A stretch of DNA of 61,259 nt from an archaeon 13_2_20CM_2_53_6 (GTDB taxonomy: Archaea > Thermoproteota > Bathyarchaeia > 40CM-2-53-6): the NCBI GenBank assembly GCA_001915065.1, contig MNDT01000020.1:1-61259 (forward strand), given 5' to 3'. This document shows, piece by piece, positions 41,158-49,745 of the stretch; position 1 is the stretch's first letter, and the number at the start of each line of letters is the position of its first letter. Below the pieces are notes generated by a model that worked only from the letters and a program-made list of their open reading frames with translations, was not told where the DNA came from and searched no databases. Both the position numbers and the translations under genes were made by a program.

Positions 41158-41949
41158 ATGTCCACCCAGGCCTCCCAGACAGTATTCCCGGAAGTAGGAG
41201 ACCTTGTCGTCGCGACGGTCACAAGGGTGGAAGACTATGGCGCGTACGTCAAACTCGACGAGTATGCCGGCATCGAGGGTCTAGTCCACATCTCGGAGAT
41301 TTCAACGACTTGGGTAAGGAACATCCGAGATCATGCCCGTGCGGGCCAGAAGCTCGTCCTCAAAGTCCTCAGAGTCAATCCACAACGGAACCAGATAGAT
41401 CTGTCTCTGCGACGAGTGACAGGCAGGGAAAAATCGGAGAAGATGCTCGAGTGGAAGAAGGAGAGGAAAGCAGAAGCGATTCTCAAGAGTGCCGCCGAAA
41501 AAATGCAGAAGCCGGAAGAGGATGCTGAGGTCATCAAGAACACTATTCTAGAAAAGTTCGGCGGTCTCTACCAGCCTCTGGAGGAAGCGATTGACGAGGG
41601 TCCGGAAGCACTGGTCAAAGCGGGGCTCTCCGAGGAATGGGCTCAGGCAATAGCCGAGGTTTCTAAGAGCAAGATTCGGCTCGAGAGGTCGAAGGTTCGA
41701 GGAACGGTCTCGGTAAGCTGTCACAAGCCTGGCGGTTTGGAGATCATTCGTCAGACTCTTGTCAGCGCCAAGAAAATACGCCGGCCTCGAGGTAGCGAGA
41801 TAAACATCTACACGATAGGCGCCCCCAAGTATCGGGTCGAGGTGGAAGCAGGCAGCTTTGAGGCAGCAGAAAAAACACTGAACCTCGTAATGGAGGATAT
41901 ACTCGAATCCATCAAGAAAGCCGGTGGGGAGGGGCGGAAGATTGGATGA
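41158..41949 (+). CDS. Translation initiation factor aIF2 subunit alpha
   Basis: 263 aa. The N-terminal S1 domain ([40 protein letters not shown]) is followed by a helical domain and the C-terminal alpha-beta domain ([22 protein letters not shown] ... [20 protein letters not shown]) that binds the gamma subunit. With beta and gamma it brings initiator tRNA to the ribosome. Overlaps nop10 by 4 nt. The order rpl44e-rps27e-aif2a-nop10 is a classical archaeal operon. Confidence 0.98.
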   Translation: MSTQASQTVFPEVGDLVVATVTRVEDYGAYVKLDEYAGIEGLVHISEISTTWVRNIRDHARAGQKLVLKVLRVNPQRNQIDLSLRRVTGREKSEKMLEWKKERKAEAILKSAAEKMQKPEEDAEVIKNTILEKFGGLYQPLEEAIDEGPEALVKAGLSEEWAQAIAEVSKSKIRLERSKVRGTVSVSCHKPGGLEIIRQTLVSAKKIRRPRGSEINIYTIGAPKYRVEVEAGSFEAAEKTLNLVMEDILESIKKAGGEGRKIG

Positions 41950-42110
41950 AATGGTTGATGCGACGGTGCACGAAGTGTTGGCGATATACCCTCAAGAATC
42001 CCTGTCCCCATTGTGGCTCGCCGACTAGTATTCCGCATCCTGCAAAGTTTTCCCCAGAAGACAAGTACGCACGTTACCGAATCAAACGTTCTGAAGCCGC
42101 GACTGCCTAG
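41946..42110 (+). CDS. nop10: H/ACA RNP protein Nop10
   Basis: 54 aa, too short for the ORF track. [19 protein letters not shown] then [26 protein letters not shown]: the two CxxC pairs and the HPxxFSPEDxYxxYR segment match Nop10, which binds the pseudouridine synthase Cbf5 in H/ACA guide complexes. ATG overlaps the aIF2-alpha stop (ATGA). Ends 3 nt before the convergent aglB stop. Confidence 0.96.
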   Translation: MKWLMRRCTKCWRYTLKNPCPHCGSPTSIPHPAKFSPEDKYARYRIKRSEAATA

Positions 42111-42113
42111 AGG

Positions 42114-44546
42114 CTAGTGCTCGATAAGAGTCTGGTTACCACTCAATACCATATTCAAGTTGAGAGCGGGATCCCCATTCCACCAGCCCCCAACGGTTAT
42201 CGATCCCAACTGATTAGGAGGTGTCCAATCTCGAAATGTGAAAGTGCCCGAAGACGTGATTGTCGCATTTCCGATCAAGGTCCAGCCAGTACTTGTCGTC
42301 GCGTATTGGAGCACTACCGGCTTCACCGTGGTCAGTACAGGGAGTCCGCTCGGATAGGAGAGGCTCCCAGTTATGTTGGTGGTGCCTCCCTGAGGCATGT
42401 ACGGGTTGCTGAGAACGGTAGTAAGAGTAGGCGTCTGTGGATAGTTCACTTTATAGATCAGCACGTAGTTGTTAGACGAGGCAAAGACCCTGCCGAAGAA
42501 ATAGAAATTGTCGGTTATCACTGTACCATTGTCGGTTTTGCCTCCTATGGTGATGTACCTGTCGTAGACCGAAGCGCCGGTCTGCGCATTCTCGGTGACC
42601 TGTCGATAGGTTACGGTAGCTAGACCTAGCGGCGTGTTTATGACCGTTCCATTTCCTATGCGGACCATCCAGTACCATTTGCTGTCATCGCCGTAGCCGC
42701 ACACGGGAGGGCTTCCAGCGCCTGACGAGCAGAGACCCGATCCTCCCTGCTGGTAGTTGAAGCTGATGAATATTGCAACATGGGTCACGCCGTACTGGCG
42801 CAGAAGGTTGACGCCCATGGATTCGTTGAGCATCAGTCCTGTTGCGATAATCTGAATCTGCGTTAGATTTCCTGTTCCATTGTCGGCAAGAGTATGCAGT
42901 CCTGTGTTTACCGAAATCCAGTATCCGTAATCCCACCAAGCGAAGACGACGCTTGTGGAAGGTAGGTTGTTGTTCATCCAGGTTAGGGCCTGAATCCAGT
43001 CGGGATAGTAGCCTCGTACTGGGAGGCTGGCTGACGCTATGGTCGTCGGAGTATAGGCTGATTGGACCGCGTTTATGAACGTGGGAACCACAAGGATTAG
43101 GATGATTAGGAGTATGCCGAGGCTGAACTCTCGGCTCACTCTGCTTGTGAATCGCAACTTCCTTCTTGGGAATATGACAGCCTGTTGGATGATGTCCATT
43201 GCAGGCTTTCCAAGTTCGACAATAGTGATTGCTCCTAACGTAGCCACGGCGGGGGCGAGGATTAGTGTAAGTCTAACGAGGCTGGCAGCGAAATAGAAGG
43301 CTGTGACTCCGAAGATTATGAGGAGTACATCGCTGTCTCGTAATCGTTGAAAGGCAAAGAAGAAGCCGAAAACGGCCAGAAGTATGACGCTTCCTATTTC
43401 AAGGTAGAGGCTCGCCCATGTTGAAGGTCTATTCTCCGCGACGGAAGCCACAAGGGGAATACTGTTCCGGATGAATGGGTTTAGTGTTGCATAGAATTTT
43501 CCTCGAAGGCCTGCGGAAATCAGACCAGTGCTGACGCCGAGAATCGCCACCGCCGCGACACCAGCCACTGTGAGACCGGCTACTGCCAATCTTCCCCTAG
43601 AAGTCGGGGCAAGCCGGGCCAGTTCCATTATCGCGAGAACTCCCATCACACCCAACAGGGCAATTGTGGTGCTCTCCGTAAGGTAAGTATGCCCTAACAA
43701 CGGAAGTTCAGTTCCTGTGAATAGGAACAAGCCCATCGTAATCCCATACGAGAGCATGAGGCGTGGAGAGTATCTCTTCAAAACCACCAATGCCAGGGCG
43801 AAGAGTCCCAACACCTCCGCGGCATACCGGAAACTTCCCCAGGCGAAGGCCATGTAGATTAGGCTCATGCTGGAGAGTATGCTGTAGATGATCGTGGCCT
43901 TCAGCGACCGGTTCGCGTCGACAGCTCTTATGAAGAATAGAAATGTCATGACCATCGTTGGTATTCCAACGGCCTCGTTTCGGAAGAAGCCAAGGTCGGT
44001 ACGGCTGATCAAGCTCGAGCTGAACGCTGAGAGTAGGGCGGCCAATAGGCCAGCACTGTTACCCCAAATGTCTCTGGCAAAGAAGTAGATGACGAGTACT
44101 CCGAAAACGCCCAGAGTCACAGGGGCATAGACGGCCGCATCATAGAGACTAACATTGATACCTATTGCCTGGAGAAACATGTAGATGAGTGTCCCGGTGA
44201 AGCTGGTTCCGGGATAGCTCGTCGTGACCGGTGGTCTACCAAAGGGAAACCATGCCTTGAAATCTGTGTAGGCGTACCAGCTCTGCCAGCCACCAGAAGT
44301 TATCTGGCGCATGTCGTTGAAGTTGAAATATGGGTCGAACTCGCTGATGTAAGCCCCCCATCGCAGGGGAAGTAGGCGGATAATGGCGGCAAGTCCAAGG
44401 GTCAGGGTTAGGATGGAATAGTGAAGAACTGTGGCGCGGGGGATTCCGCCAAGTGTCTTTCTGATAGCTCTGAAACGGGCGGAAATGTTCTCGCGGCTAA
44501 GCCCTCCCCTTATTCCAGTGAATATGCCTTCAGGCTCGAGAGTCAT
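42114..44546 (-). CDS. aglB: Oligosaccharyltransferase AglB (STT3 family)
   Basis: 810-aa membrane enzyme that transfers lipid-linked glycans to Asn in secreted proteins. A short basic N-terminal tail, then about 12-13 membrane segments (residues about 40-480) with EFDPYFNFNDMRQI (first DxD-type acceptor/metal motif near residue 75), a second acidic motif at RTDLGFFRNEA, and the soluble C-terminal domain with the catalytic-site signature WWDYGYWIS (about 535). The extracellular tail ends with a beta-rich module (PVLTTVKPVVLQYATTSTGWTLIGNATI) resembling a repeat found in secreted archaeal proteins. It would glycosylate surface proteins such as the PKD and NHL proteins in this window. Confidence 0.96.
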   Translation of the reverse strand: MTLEPEGIFTGIRGGLSRENISARFRAIRKTLGGIPRATVLHYSILTLTLGLAAIIRLLPLRWGAYISEFDPYFNFNDMRQITSGGWQSWYAYTDFKAWFPFGRPPVTTSYPGTSFTGTLIYMFLQAIGINVSLYDAAVYAPVTLGVFGVLVIYFFARDIWGNSAGLLAALLSAFSSSLISRTDLGFFRNEAVGIPTMVMTFLFFIRAVDANRSLKATIIYSILSSMSLIYMAFAWGSFRYAAEVLGLFALALVVLKRYSPRLMLSYGITMGLFLFTGTELPLLGHTYLTESTTIALLGVMGVLAIMELARLAPTSRGRLAVAGLTVAGVAAVAILGVSTGLISAGLRGKFYATLNPFIRNSIPLVASVAENRPSTWASLYLEIGSVILLAVFGFFFAFQRLRDSDVLLIIFGVTAFYFAASLVRLTLILAPAVATLGAITIVELGKPAMDIIQQAVIFPRRKLRFTSRVSREFSLGILLIILILVVPTFINAVQSAYTPTTIASASLPVRGYYPDWIQALTWMNNNLPSTSVVFAWWDYGYWISVNTGLHTLADNGTGNLTQIQIIATGLMLNESMGVNLLRQYGVTHVAIFISFNYQQGGSGLCSSGAGSPPVCGYGDDSKWYWMVRIGNGTVINTPLGLATVTYRQVTENAQTGASVYDRYITIGGKTDNGTVITDNFYFFGRVFASSNNYVLIYKVNYPQTPTLTTVLSNPYMPQGGTTNITGSLSYPSGLPVLTTVKPVVLQYATTSTGWTLIGNATITSSGTFTFRDWTPPNQLGSITVGGWWNGDPALNLNMVLSGNQTLIEH

Positions 44547-44716
44547 GTTGAAACGCTATTCTCGGTTTTTCCTGGAGCGGCGGAGACCGCGATTCCCAAC
44601 GTCTCGTTGTTAATATTCTTGTGGTTTGGAAATGATATGGCGCGGCACTGACCGACGAGGGGGGGACCTCTTCTGTTTATTGTTCCGCCCAAATTCGCCT
44701 GTGAGGAAAGTGTAGC

Positions 44717-44983
44717 CTAGAGCCTCGTTCCGCAGTCCTTGCAATAGATAGCGTGATCCGGGTTCTCAGCCTTGCACCCTGGACACATGCTTCGAACCAC
44801 GGGCATCCTGGGTATCGTGAACGTTTTGCTGGCTCCTTTGTAGAGGTTGAATTTGTCGCCGTTGTCACATCGGAACCGTGAAACGTGATAGTCTTGGAAT
44901 GTCCATTCTCGTTCGGGAGGATCGGAGACCGGGCCTCCGCATCGCGGACAGTTTAGGAAGAGCCACTCCCCCTTCGGTCGGGC
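44717..44983 (-). CDS. Small double zinc-ribbon ORF without a recognisable start codon
   Basis: Not in the ORF track. After an in-frame TAG (44984-44986) the frame is open for 88 codons to TAG 44717. It encodes WLFLNCPRCGGPVSD, then HVSRFRCDNGDKFNLYKG, IPRMPVV and a terminal zinc ribbon MCPGCKAENPDHAIYCKDCGTRL. The protein-like composition and cysteine spacing argue that this is or was coding. No ATG, GTG, TTG or CTG precedes the first cysteines. Either a rarer start is used, an assembly error hides one, or this is a decayed gene with only the last 30 residues (from an internal ATG) expressed. Lies between the 45001-45312 gene and aglB. Confidence 0.45.
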   Translation of the reverse strand, partial: ARPKGEWLFLNCPRCGGPVSDPPEREWTFQDYHVSRFRCDNGDKFNLYKGASKTFTIPRMPVVRSMCPGCKAENPDHAIYCKDCGTRL

Positions 44984-45000
44984 CTAATGAAAAGTGATAT

Positions 45001-45312
45001 TTAAGACACGCCTGGAGGGAATTTGAATCCGTCTATCTTTCGCAGTTGCCACCGCACCTCATTGTTGCGCGAGTCTATCCAGATCAGAAAGGCCCGCCCC
45101 TTGTCATGTCCTCGGCTGTGGGAGTTCAATGCCTCCACTAGGCGAGGGTCTACAACCGCCTCCGCCGAGCCACCCTCTCCGGTGTTGGGATCCGCAAGGT
45201 CAAACCTGATCCGGGTGAACTCATTCTCTGGGATGGCCGAGTAGTGGAGAACATAGAAGCCTCGACCATCAAGACTCAGCAGCACGGGCCTCTCCTCGGC
45301 ATTTACAGTCAA
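45001..45312 (-). CDS. Uncharacterised protein (103 aa)
   Basis: No family recognised. From TTG 45312 (preceded by GAGGGC as ribosome-binding site) it reads TVNAEERPVLLSLDGRGFYVLHYSAIPENEFTRIRFDLADPN, then a variable stretch and GRAFLIWIDSRNNEVRWQLRKIDGFKFPPG, consistent with a small beta-rich soluble domain. The ORF track runs on to 45396, but the extra 28 residues look non-coding. Followed closely by the start-less zinc-ribbon ORF on the same strand. Confidence 0.55.
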   Translation of the reverse strand: MTVNAEERPVLLSLDGRGFYVLHYSAIPENEFTRIRFDLADPNTGEGGSAEAVVDPRLVEALNSHSRGHDKGRAFLIWIDSRNNEVRWQLRKIDGFKFPPGVS

Positions 45313-45485
45313 TCTGCCCTCAAAACAATATGCCTCTCCATACGCTATTAGCTGTTCTATGCATAGTACTCGAATCCAGATCGCTGCAACCAGCAATATT
45401 GCAGTGCGAGAACTAGGATCTTCCTAAGACCCCTTTACGGTCGCAGATTGAAGGGTCTTGAGCCAGAATCCTGTCCGCCATCTTA

Positions 45486-45531
45486 TCTTTTCTTTTTCTG
45501 TTAACTATTCTTTTTCCGTTATCTTTTTCTC
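45486..45531. repeat. T-rich tandem near-repeat
   Basis: Three imperfect copies of TTCTTTTTCYGTTAWCT, the last truncated. The stretch 45397-45599 holds no gene. On the plus strand the T-runs look like archaeal terminator tracts, but no plus-strand gene ends here. On the minus strand the tract lies upstream of the 45312 gene and downstream of the tRNA. Confidence 0.4.
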
Positions 45532-45602
45532 GACCCCCGGGGGGGCATACCAATACTCCAGAAACCCTTCACAGATTTCGTCCCGACGTTCGTCTTTTTT
45601 GG

Positions 45603-45709
45603 CGCCGGGAGTGGGATTTGAACCCACGAGGGCCTAAGGCCCATCGGATTTCCACACCCGGACCTCAGGTTTAGCAATCCGACGCCATACCTGGCTAGGC
45701 GATCCCGGC
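45603..45709 (-). tRNA. tRNA-Ser(GCT) with a 22-nt intron
   Basis: On the minus strand the acceptor stem GCCGGGA (45703-45709) pairs perfectly with TCCCGGC (45604-45610). Discriminator G is at 45603, followed by an encoded CCA (45600-45602). The anticodon stem TCGGA/TCCGA carries loop TT-GCT-A, so it reads AGC/AGT Ser codons. The long variable arm (GGGCC TTA GGCCC) confirms a type II serine tRNA. The T arm is GTGGG-TTCAAAT-CCCAC. An intron of 22 nt (45650-45671) interrupts the anticodon loop at the canonical position 37/38 and can form the bulge-helix-bulge target of the archaeal splicing endonuclease. Confidence 0.93.
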
Positions 45710-45734
45710 GTTCGTCGCTCTGGTCCTGACTGTT

Positions 45735-45742
45735 CTAAATAA
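45735..45742 (-). promoter_or_regulatory. TATA box of tRNA-Ser
   Basis: TTATTTAG on the minus strand, centred about 29 nt before the mature 5' end at 45709, so the primary transcript would start almost at the tRNA. Confidence 0.6.
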
Positions 45743-46013
45743 CTCTATACGATAATGATCGAACTCTCACGAAAGTCAGGTTTCGGAGAGGGAGCTTTTG
45801 ACGACTGATAGACGTGGAAAGGCTACTCGGAGGTCTCGAACAGAACCATTTCCAAAACCCAAACATTGAATGGTCGATGGCACCTAATTTGAACCATTGA
45901 GCTGTTCATCTTTGCACCTTGAGCGCTCAGCCAGCTTTAGGATGTAGCAAACCAACAGGCACGATATTACTCCTCGAAACTCGTCAGAAACATAGTTGTG
46001 GAGAAATGTTAGG

Positions 46014-46022
46014 TTTATTAAA
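46014..46022 (+). promoter_or_regulatory. TATA box of the rpoH-rpoB-rpoA operon
   Basis: TTTATTAAA predicts a start near 46044 and a leader of about 57 nt before TTG 46101. A GAGGT at 46084-46088 may be the ribosome-binding site. The remainder of 45743-46013 shows no gene. Confidence 0.5.
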
Positions 46023-46100
46023 CCGGCGATTAGTTTCGCCAATCCAGCCTGGTAGGTCGGACCCTAAACCCCTCCGTCACCCTGAGGTAGCATCAAGTAC

Positions 46101-46370
46101 TTGGTCAAGAAGCAAAGCAAAGAGAAGGAACCCTCTTACGACGTATTCAAACACGAACTAGTACCGAGACACATTCTGCTCAAACCCGCCGAAGCGAAGG
46201 AAGTCCTGGAACGCTACCATATCAAACCCTTCCAGATACCCTACATCAAGTCCACAGACCCTGCAGTACGAGCGATCGGGGCTAAACCCGGAGATATCGT
46301 CAAGGTCGTTCGAAAGAGCGCCACGGCGGGAGAGTCAGACTTTTACAGGTATGTTGTAGAAGATTTTTGA
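46101..46370 (+). CDS. rpoH: DNA-directed RNA polymerase subunit H (Rpo5)
   Basis: 89 aa. DVFKHELVPRHILLKPAEAKEVLERYHIKPFQIPYIKSTDPAVRAIGAKPGDIVKVVRKSATAGESDFYRYVVE is a textbook RpoH, the archaeal equivalent of the C-terminal part of eukaryotic Rpb5, at the downstream-DNA jaw. TTG start. 25 nt before rpoB. Confidence 0.98.
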   Translation: MVKKQSKEKEPSYDVFKHELVPRHILLKPAEAKEVLERYHIKPFQIPYIKSTDPAVRAIGAKPGDIVKVVRKSATAGESDFYRYVVEDF

Positions 46371-46395
46371 AAAAAATATTCTTGAAAGTGAGAGA

Positions 46396-49300
46396 ATGGC
46401 AGTAACAACAACCCAGCTTTGGAACCTCACCAAGGAGTTCATCCATGACAGCGGCTTAGTTAGACAACATATAGACTCGTACAACGAATTCGTTGAACGC
46501 GGCCTCCAAGCCATCGTAGATGAAGTCGGAGATCTGCCCATAGAAATCGGTGACTATCCCCTAAAAATCAAGCTAGGCAAGATCGAGATTGGAGCGCCCA
46601 GGGTAATTGAGGTAGACGGGACAGAACGATCAATCTATCCGGCAGAGGCGAGAATCAGGAACCTGACCTACGCCGCTCCTCTACATATGGAGATGATCCC
46701 GGTCATCGGAGAACGAGAAGGACAGCCGGAGATGGTCTACATCGGAGATTTGCCTGTGATGCTCAAATCTCGAATCTGTCTCCTATCCAAATTATCCCCG
46801 GATGACCTGATAGGCGTCGGAGAGGACCCTCTAGATCCTGGGGGGTACTTCATAGTCAACGGCTCAGAACGAGTAATTGTAGCTCTAGAAGATCTCGCTG
46901 CAAACAGGATACTTGTCGACATAGAACACACAGGTGTTAATCCCGCCTACAAAGCCAAGATCTTCTCTACGACCGTAGGATTCAGAGCCCGCATAGAGGT
47001 CACGCTCAAGAGCGACGCAGGCGTCTACGTCACAATGCCCGGCATTCCCAGCGACATCCCTTTCATGATTCTGATGAGAGCGCTGGGATTCGAAGAGGAT
47101 GCCAGAGTTGCTGAACTCGTCAGTCTAGATCCGTCAATCCAGAACGAGCTGGAGGGATCTTTCGAGAAATCGCTAGAAGCGACGAATCAGAGAGACGCGC
47201 TACTCTACTTGGGGAATAGGCTAGCACCTGGGCAGGTCGATGAATATCGACTCAGGAAGGCCGAATCCGTTCTTGACAGAAACTTCCTCCCCCACATGGG
47301 GCGTGTCCCGGGCGACAGGAGAGAAAAGGGGCTTTTCCTTGCCGAGATCGCGACGCGAATAATAGAGGTGAAGCTGGGAAGGAAGACTCCCGACGACAAG
47401 GATCATTATGCAAACAAGCGACTGAAGCTGGCAGGGTCGCTCCTCGCCGAACTGTTCAGAATCTCTTTCCGCAACCTTACTCGTGACCTGAAATACCAGT
47501 TGGAAAGGATAACCATCCGACGACACATCGAGTTCTCTATTGCCAACGCGATTAGACCGGGAATAATAACCGAAAGGGTCCAGCACGCCATCGCGACTGG
47601 GAACTGGGTGCGGGGAAGAATAGGAGTCACACAGCTGCTGGACAGAACCAACTTCGTCAGCACCCTAAGCCATCTACGCCGACTTCAGTCGCCACTCAGC
47701 AGAAGTCAGCCCAACCTGGAGGCAAGAGACCTCCATCCTACCCACTACGGAAGGCTCTGCCCCGACGAGACTCCCGAAGGGTCAAACTGCGGCCTAGTCA
47801 AGAACCTCGCACTGTCTAGTAGCATCTCCGTGGGAATCGATCCGAAAGAAATCGTTGACAAGCTTCATCGAATGGGAGTCACGCCCGTCGAAGAGTCTGA
47901 CAAGAGACTTCGCGCGACGGGTGGAAAGGTAGTAGTGGACGGTATCATTGCAGGATACTCAAAGGATCCTGTTGCCCTCGCTGATGAACTGAGAGAGTAC
48001 AGACGCCAGGGCAAAATGAGCTCCGAGATGAACATTGCATATCACCCGCCTGAAGTCGAGGATGGACGGAGAGAACTGTACATCAACTGCGACTCAGGGA
48101 GGGTTCGGCGTCCCCTAATCGTGGTGGACTCGGGCAGACCGAGACTCACCGAAGAACACTTGGCGTCGGTAGACGATGGACGGTTGAGCTGGCAGGACCT
48201 GATCCGGAATGGAGTGGTCGAGATGCTTGATGCCGACGAGGAGGAGAATGCTCTGGTGGCAATGTATGAGCACGAGCTGCGGAGAGATCATACTCACCTT
48301 GAGATCGCCCCGTATCTAATGCTCGGTATCGCGGCAAGCCTAATCCCATTTCCCGAGCACAACCAGTCCCCCCGCAACGCGTACGAGTCGGCAATGGCCA
48401 AGCAGGCTCTTGGCGTGTTCTCCACAAACTTCTTCACTCGTGTCGATTCTCGTTCTCATCTCCTGCACTACCCCCAGACTCCCATAGTTCAGACGAAGCC
48501 CATGGAAGTCTTCAACTATCTAGAACGGCCCTCCGGACAGAATGTTGTCGTCGCCATTCTATCATTCCAAGGATACAACATGGAGGACGCGATCATTATC
48601 AACAAGTCATCGGTGGATCGAGGCCTCTTCAGGTCCACATTCTACCGGATCTATGAAGCAGAAAGCCGACAGTATCTGGGAGGCCTCCGTGACAAGTTCG
48701 AGATACCAGAAGCAGGTATCCGAGGGTACAGAGGAGACCGCTACTACCGCATGCTAGAAGAGGACGGGATGATCTCCCCCGAGGCAGAGACCATGGGCAA
48801 CACCGTCCTGGTCGGGAGAACGAGCCCCCCGAGATTTCTCGAAGAATATCGCGAGTTTGAGGTGAAGGGCCCTACCAAGAGGGACTCGTCGGTCACCATG
48901 AGACCATCCGAGCAAGGCATCATCGATCAGGTGTTCGTGACAGAGTCGATTGAAGGCAGCAAACTAGTGAAGGTCAAAGTCCGAGACCTGAGGATCCCAG
49001 AGCTAGGCGACAAGTTCGCGTCCCGTCATGGACAGAAGGGCGTCATCGGGCTACTTGTCCCACAAGAAGACATGCCCTTCACCGTAGACGGCGTCGTTCC
49101 GGACGTGATAATCAACCCACACGCAATCCCGTCGCGAATGACCATCGGCCAGTTCGTAGAAACACTCGGTGGTAAGACCGCATCACAGATGGGCGAGATA
49201 ATGGACGGAACAGCCTTCGAGAACGTGGGCCCAGAGGCCATTGGGGAGATTCTCAACAAACTTGGATTCCAGAGTAGTGGGCGTGAAACACTCTACAATG

Positions 49301-49743
49301 GGATCACAGGCGAGAGACTCGCAGCCGACTTATTCATCGGCGTGGTATACTACCAGAAATTACACCACATGGTCTCAGACAAGATGCACGCAAGGGCTCG
49401 GGGACAGGTTCAGATGCTGACAAGACAGCCAACAGAAGGTCGCGCACGCGGGGGAGGTCTTCGATTTGGCGAAATGGAGCGCGACTGTCTAATCGGGCAC
49501 GGTGCAAGCGCACTCCTCAGAGACCGGCTACTAGAAGAATCCGACAAGTACGTGGCGTATGTCTGCGAAGTCTGCGGCACCCTCGCATACCATGATATCA
49601 AACAGAACAAGTACATCTGCCGGATAGACGCTGAGAAGGCCCAGATCTCGCCGGTCGCAATATCATACGCGTTCAAGCTGCTCGTACAAGAGCTCATGGC
49701 GCTCGGAATCGCTCCTAGACTGAACCTAGAGGAGAGGGCGTAA
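46396..49743 (+). CDS. rpoB: DNA-directed RNA polymerase subunit B (unsplit)
   Basis: 1115-aa second-largest subunit in one piece (not B'/B''). GRLCPDETPEGSNCGLVKNLAL, YNMEDAIIINKSS, LGDKFASRHGQKG (catalytic Lys/Arg region) and HARARGQVQMLTRQPTEGRARGGGLRFGEMERDCLIGHGA are the universal beta-type motifs. The C-terminal zinc ribbon reads CEVCGTLAYHDIKQNKYICRID. The last ligand position, usually Cys (CxxC), is Asp here. Three nucleotides separate it from rpoA. Confidence 0.98.
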   Translation: MAVTTTQLWNLTKEFIHDSGLVRQHIDSYNEFVERGLQAIVDEVGDLPIEIGDYPLKIKLGKIEIGAPRVIEVDGTERSIYPAEARIRNLTYAAPLHMEMIPVIGEREGQPEMVYIGDLPVMLKSRICLLSKLSPDDLIGVGEDPLDPGGYFIVNGSERVIVALEDLAANRILVDIEHTGVNPAYKAKIFSTTVGFRARIEVTLKSDAGVYVTMPGIPSDIPFMILMRALGFEEDARVAELVSLDPSIQNELEGSFEKSLEATNQRDALLYLGNRLAPGQVDEYRLRKAESVLDRNFLPHMGRVPGDRREKGLFLAEIATRIIEVKLGRKTPDDKDHYANKRLKLAGSLLAELFRISFRNLTRDLKYQLERITIRRHIEFSIANAIRPGIITERVQHAIATGNWVRGRIGVTQLLDRTNFVSTLSHLRRLQSPLSRSQPNLEARDLHPTHYGRLCPDETPEGSNCGLVKNLALSSSISVGIDPKEIVDKLHRMGVTPVEESDKRLRATGGKVVVDGIIAGYSKDPVALADELREYRRQGKMSSEMNIAYHPPEVEDGRRELYINCDSGRVRRPLIVVDSGRPRLTEEHLASVDDGRLSWQDLIRNGVVEMLDADEEENALVAMYEHELRRDHTHLEIAPYLMLGIAASLIPFPEHNQSPRNAYESAMAKQALGVFSTNFFTRVDSRSHLLHYPQTPIVQTKPMEVFNYLERPSGQNVVVAILSFQGYNMEDAIIINKSSVDRGLFRSTFYRIYEAESRQYLGGLRDKFEIPEAGIRGYRGDRYYRMLEEDGMISPEAETMGNTVLVGRTSPPRFLEEYREFEVKGPTKRDSSVTMRPSEQGIIDQVFVTESIEGSKLVKVKVRDLRIPELGDKFASRHGQKGVIGLLVPQEDMPFTVDGVVPDVIINPHAIPSRMTIGQFVETLGGKTASQMGEIMDGTAFENVGPEAIGEILNKLGFQSSGRETLYNGITGERLAADLFIGVVYYQKLHHMVSDKMHARARGQVQMLTRQPTEGRARGGGLRFGEMERDCLIGHGASALLRDRLLEESDKYVAYVCEVCGTLAYHDIKQNKYICRIDAEKAQISPVAISYAFKLLVQELMALGIAPRLNLEERA

Positions 49744-49745
49744 CC

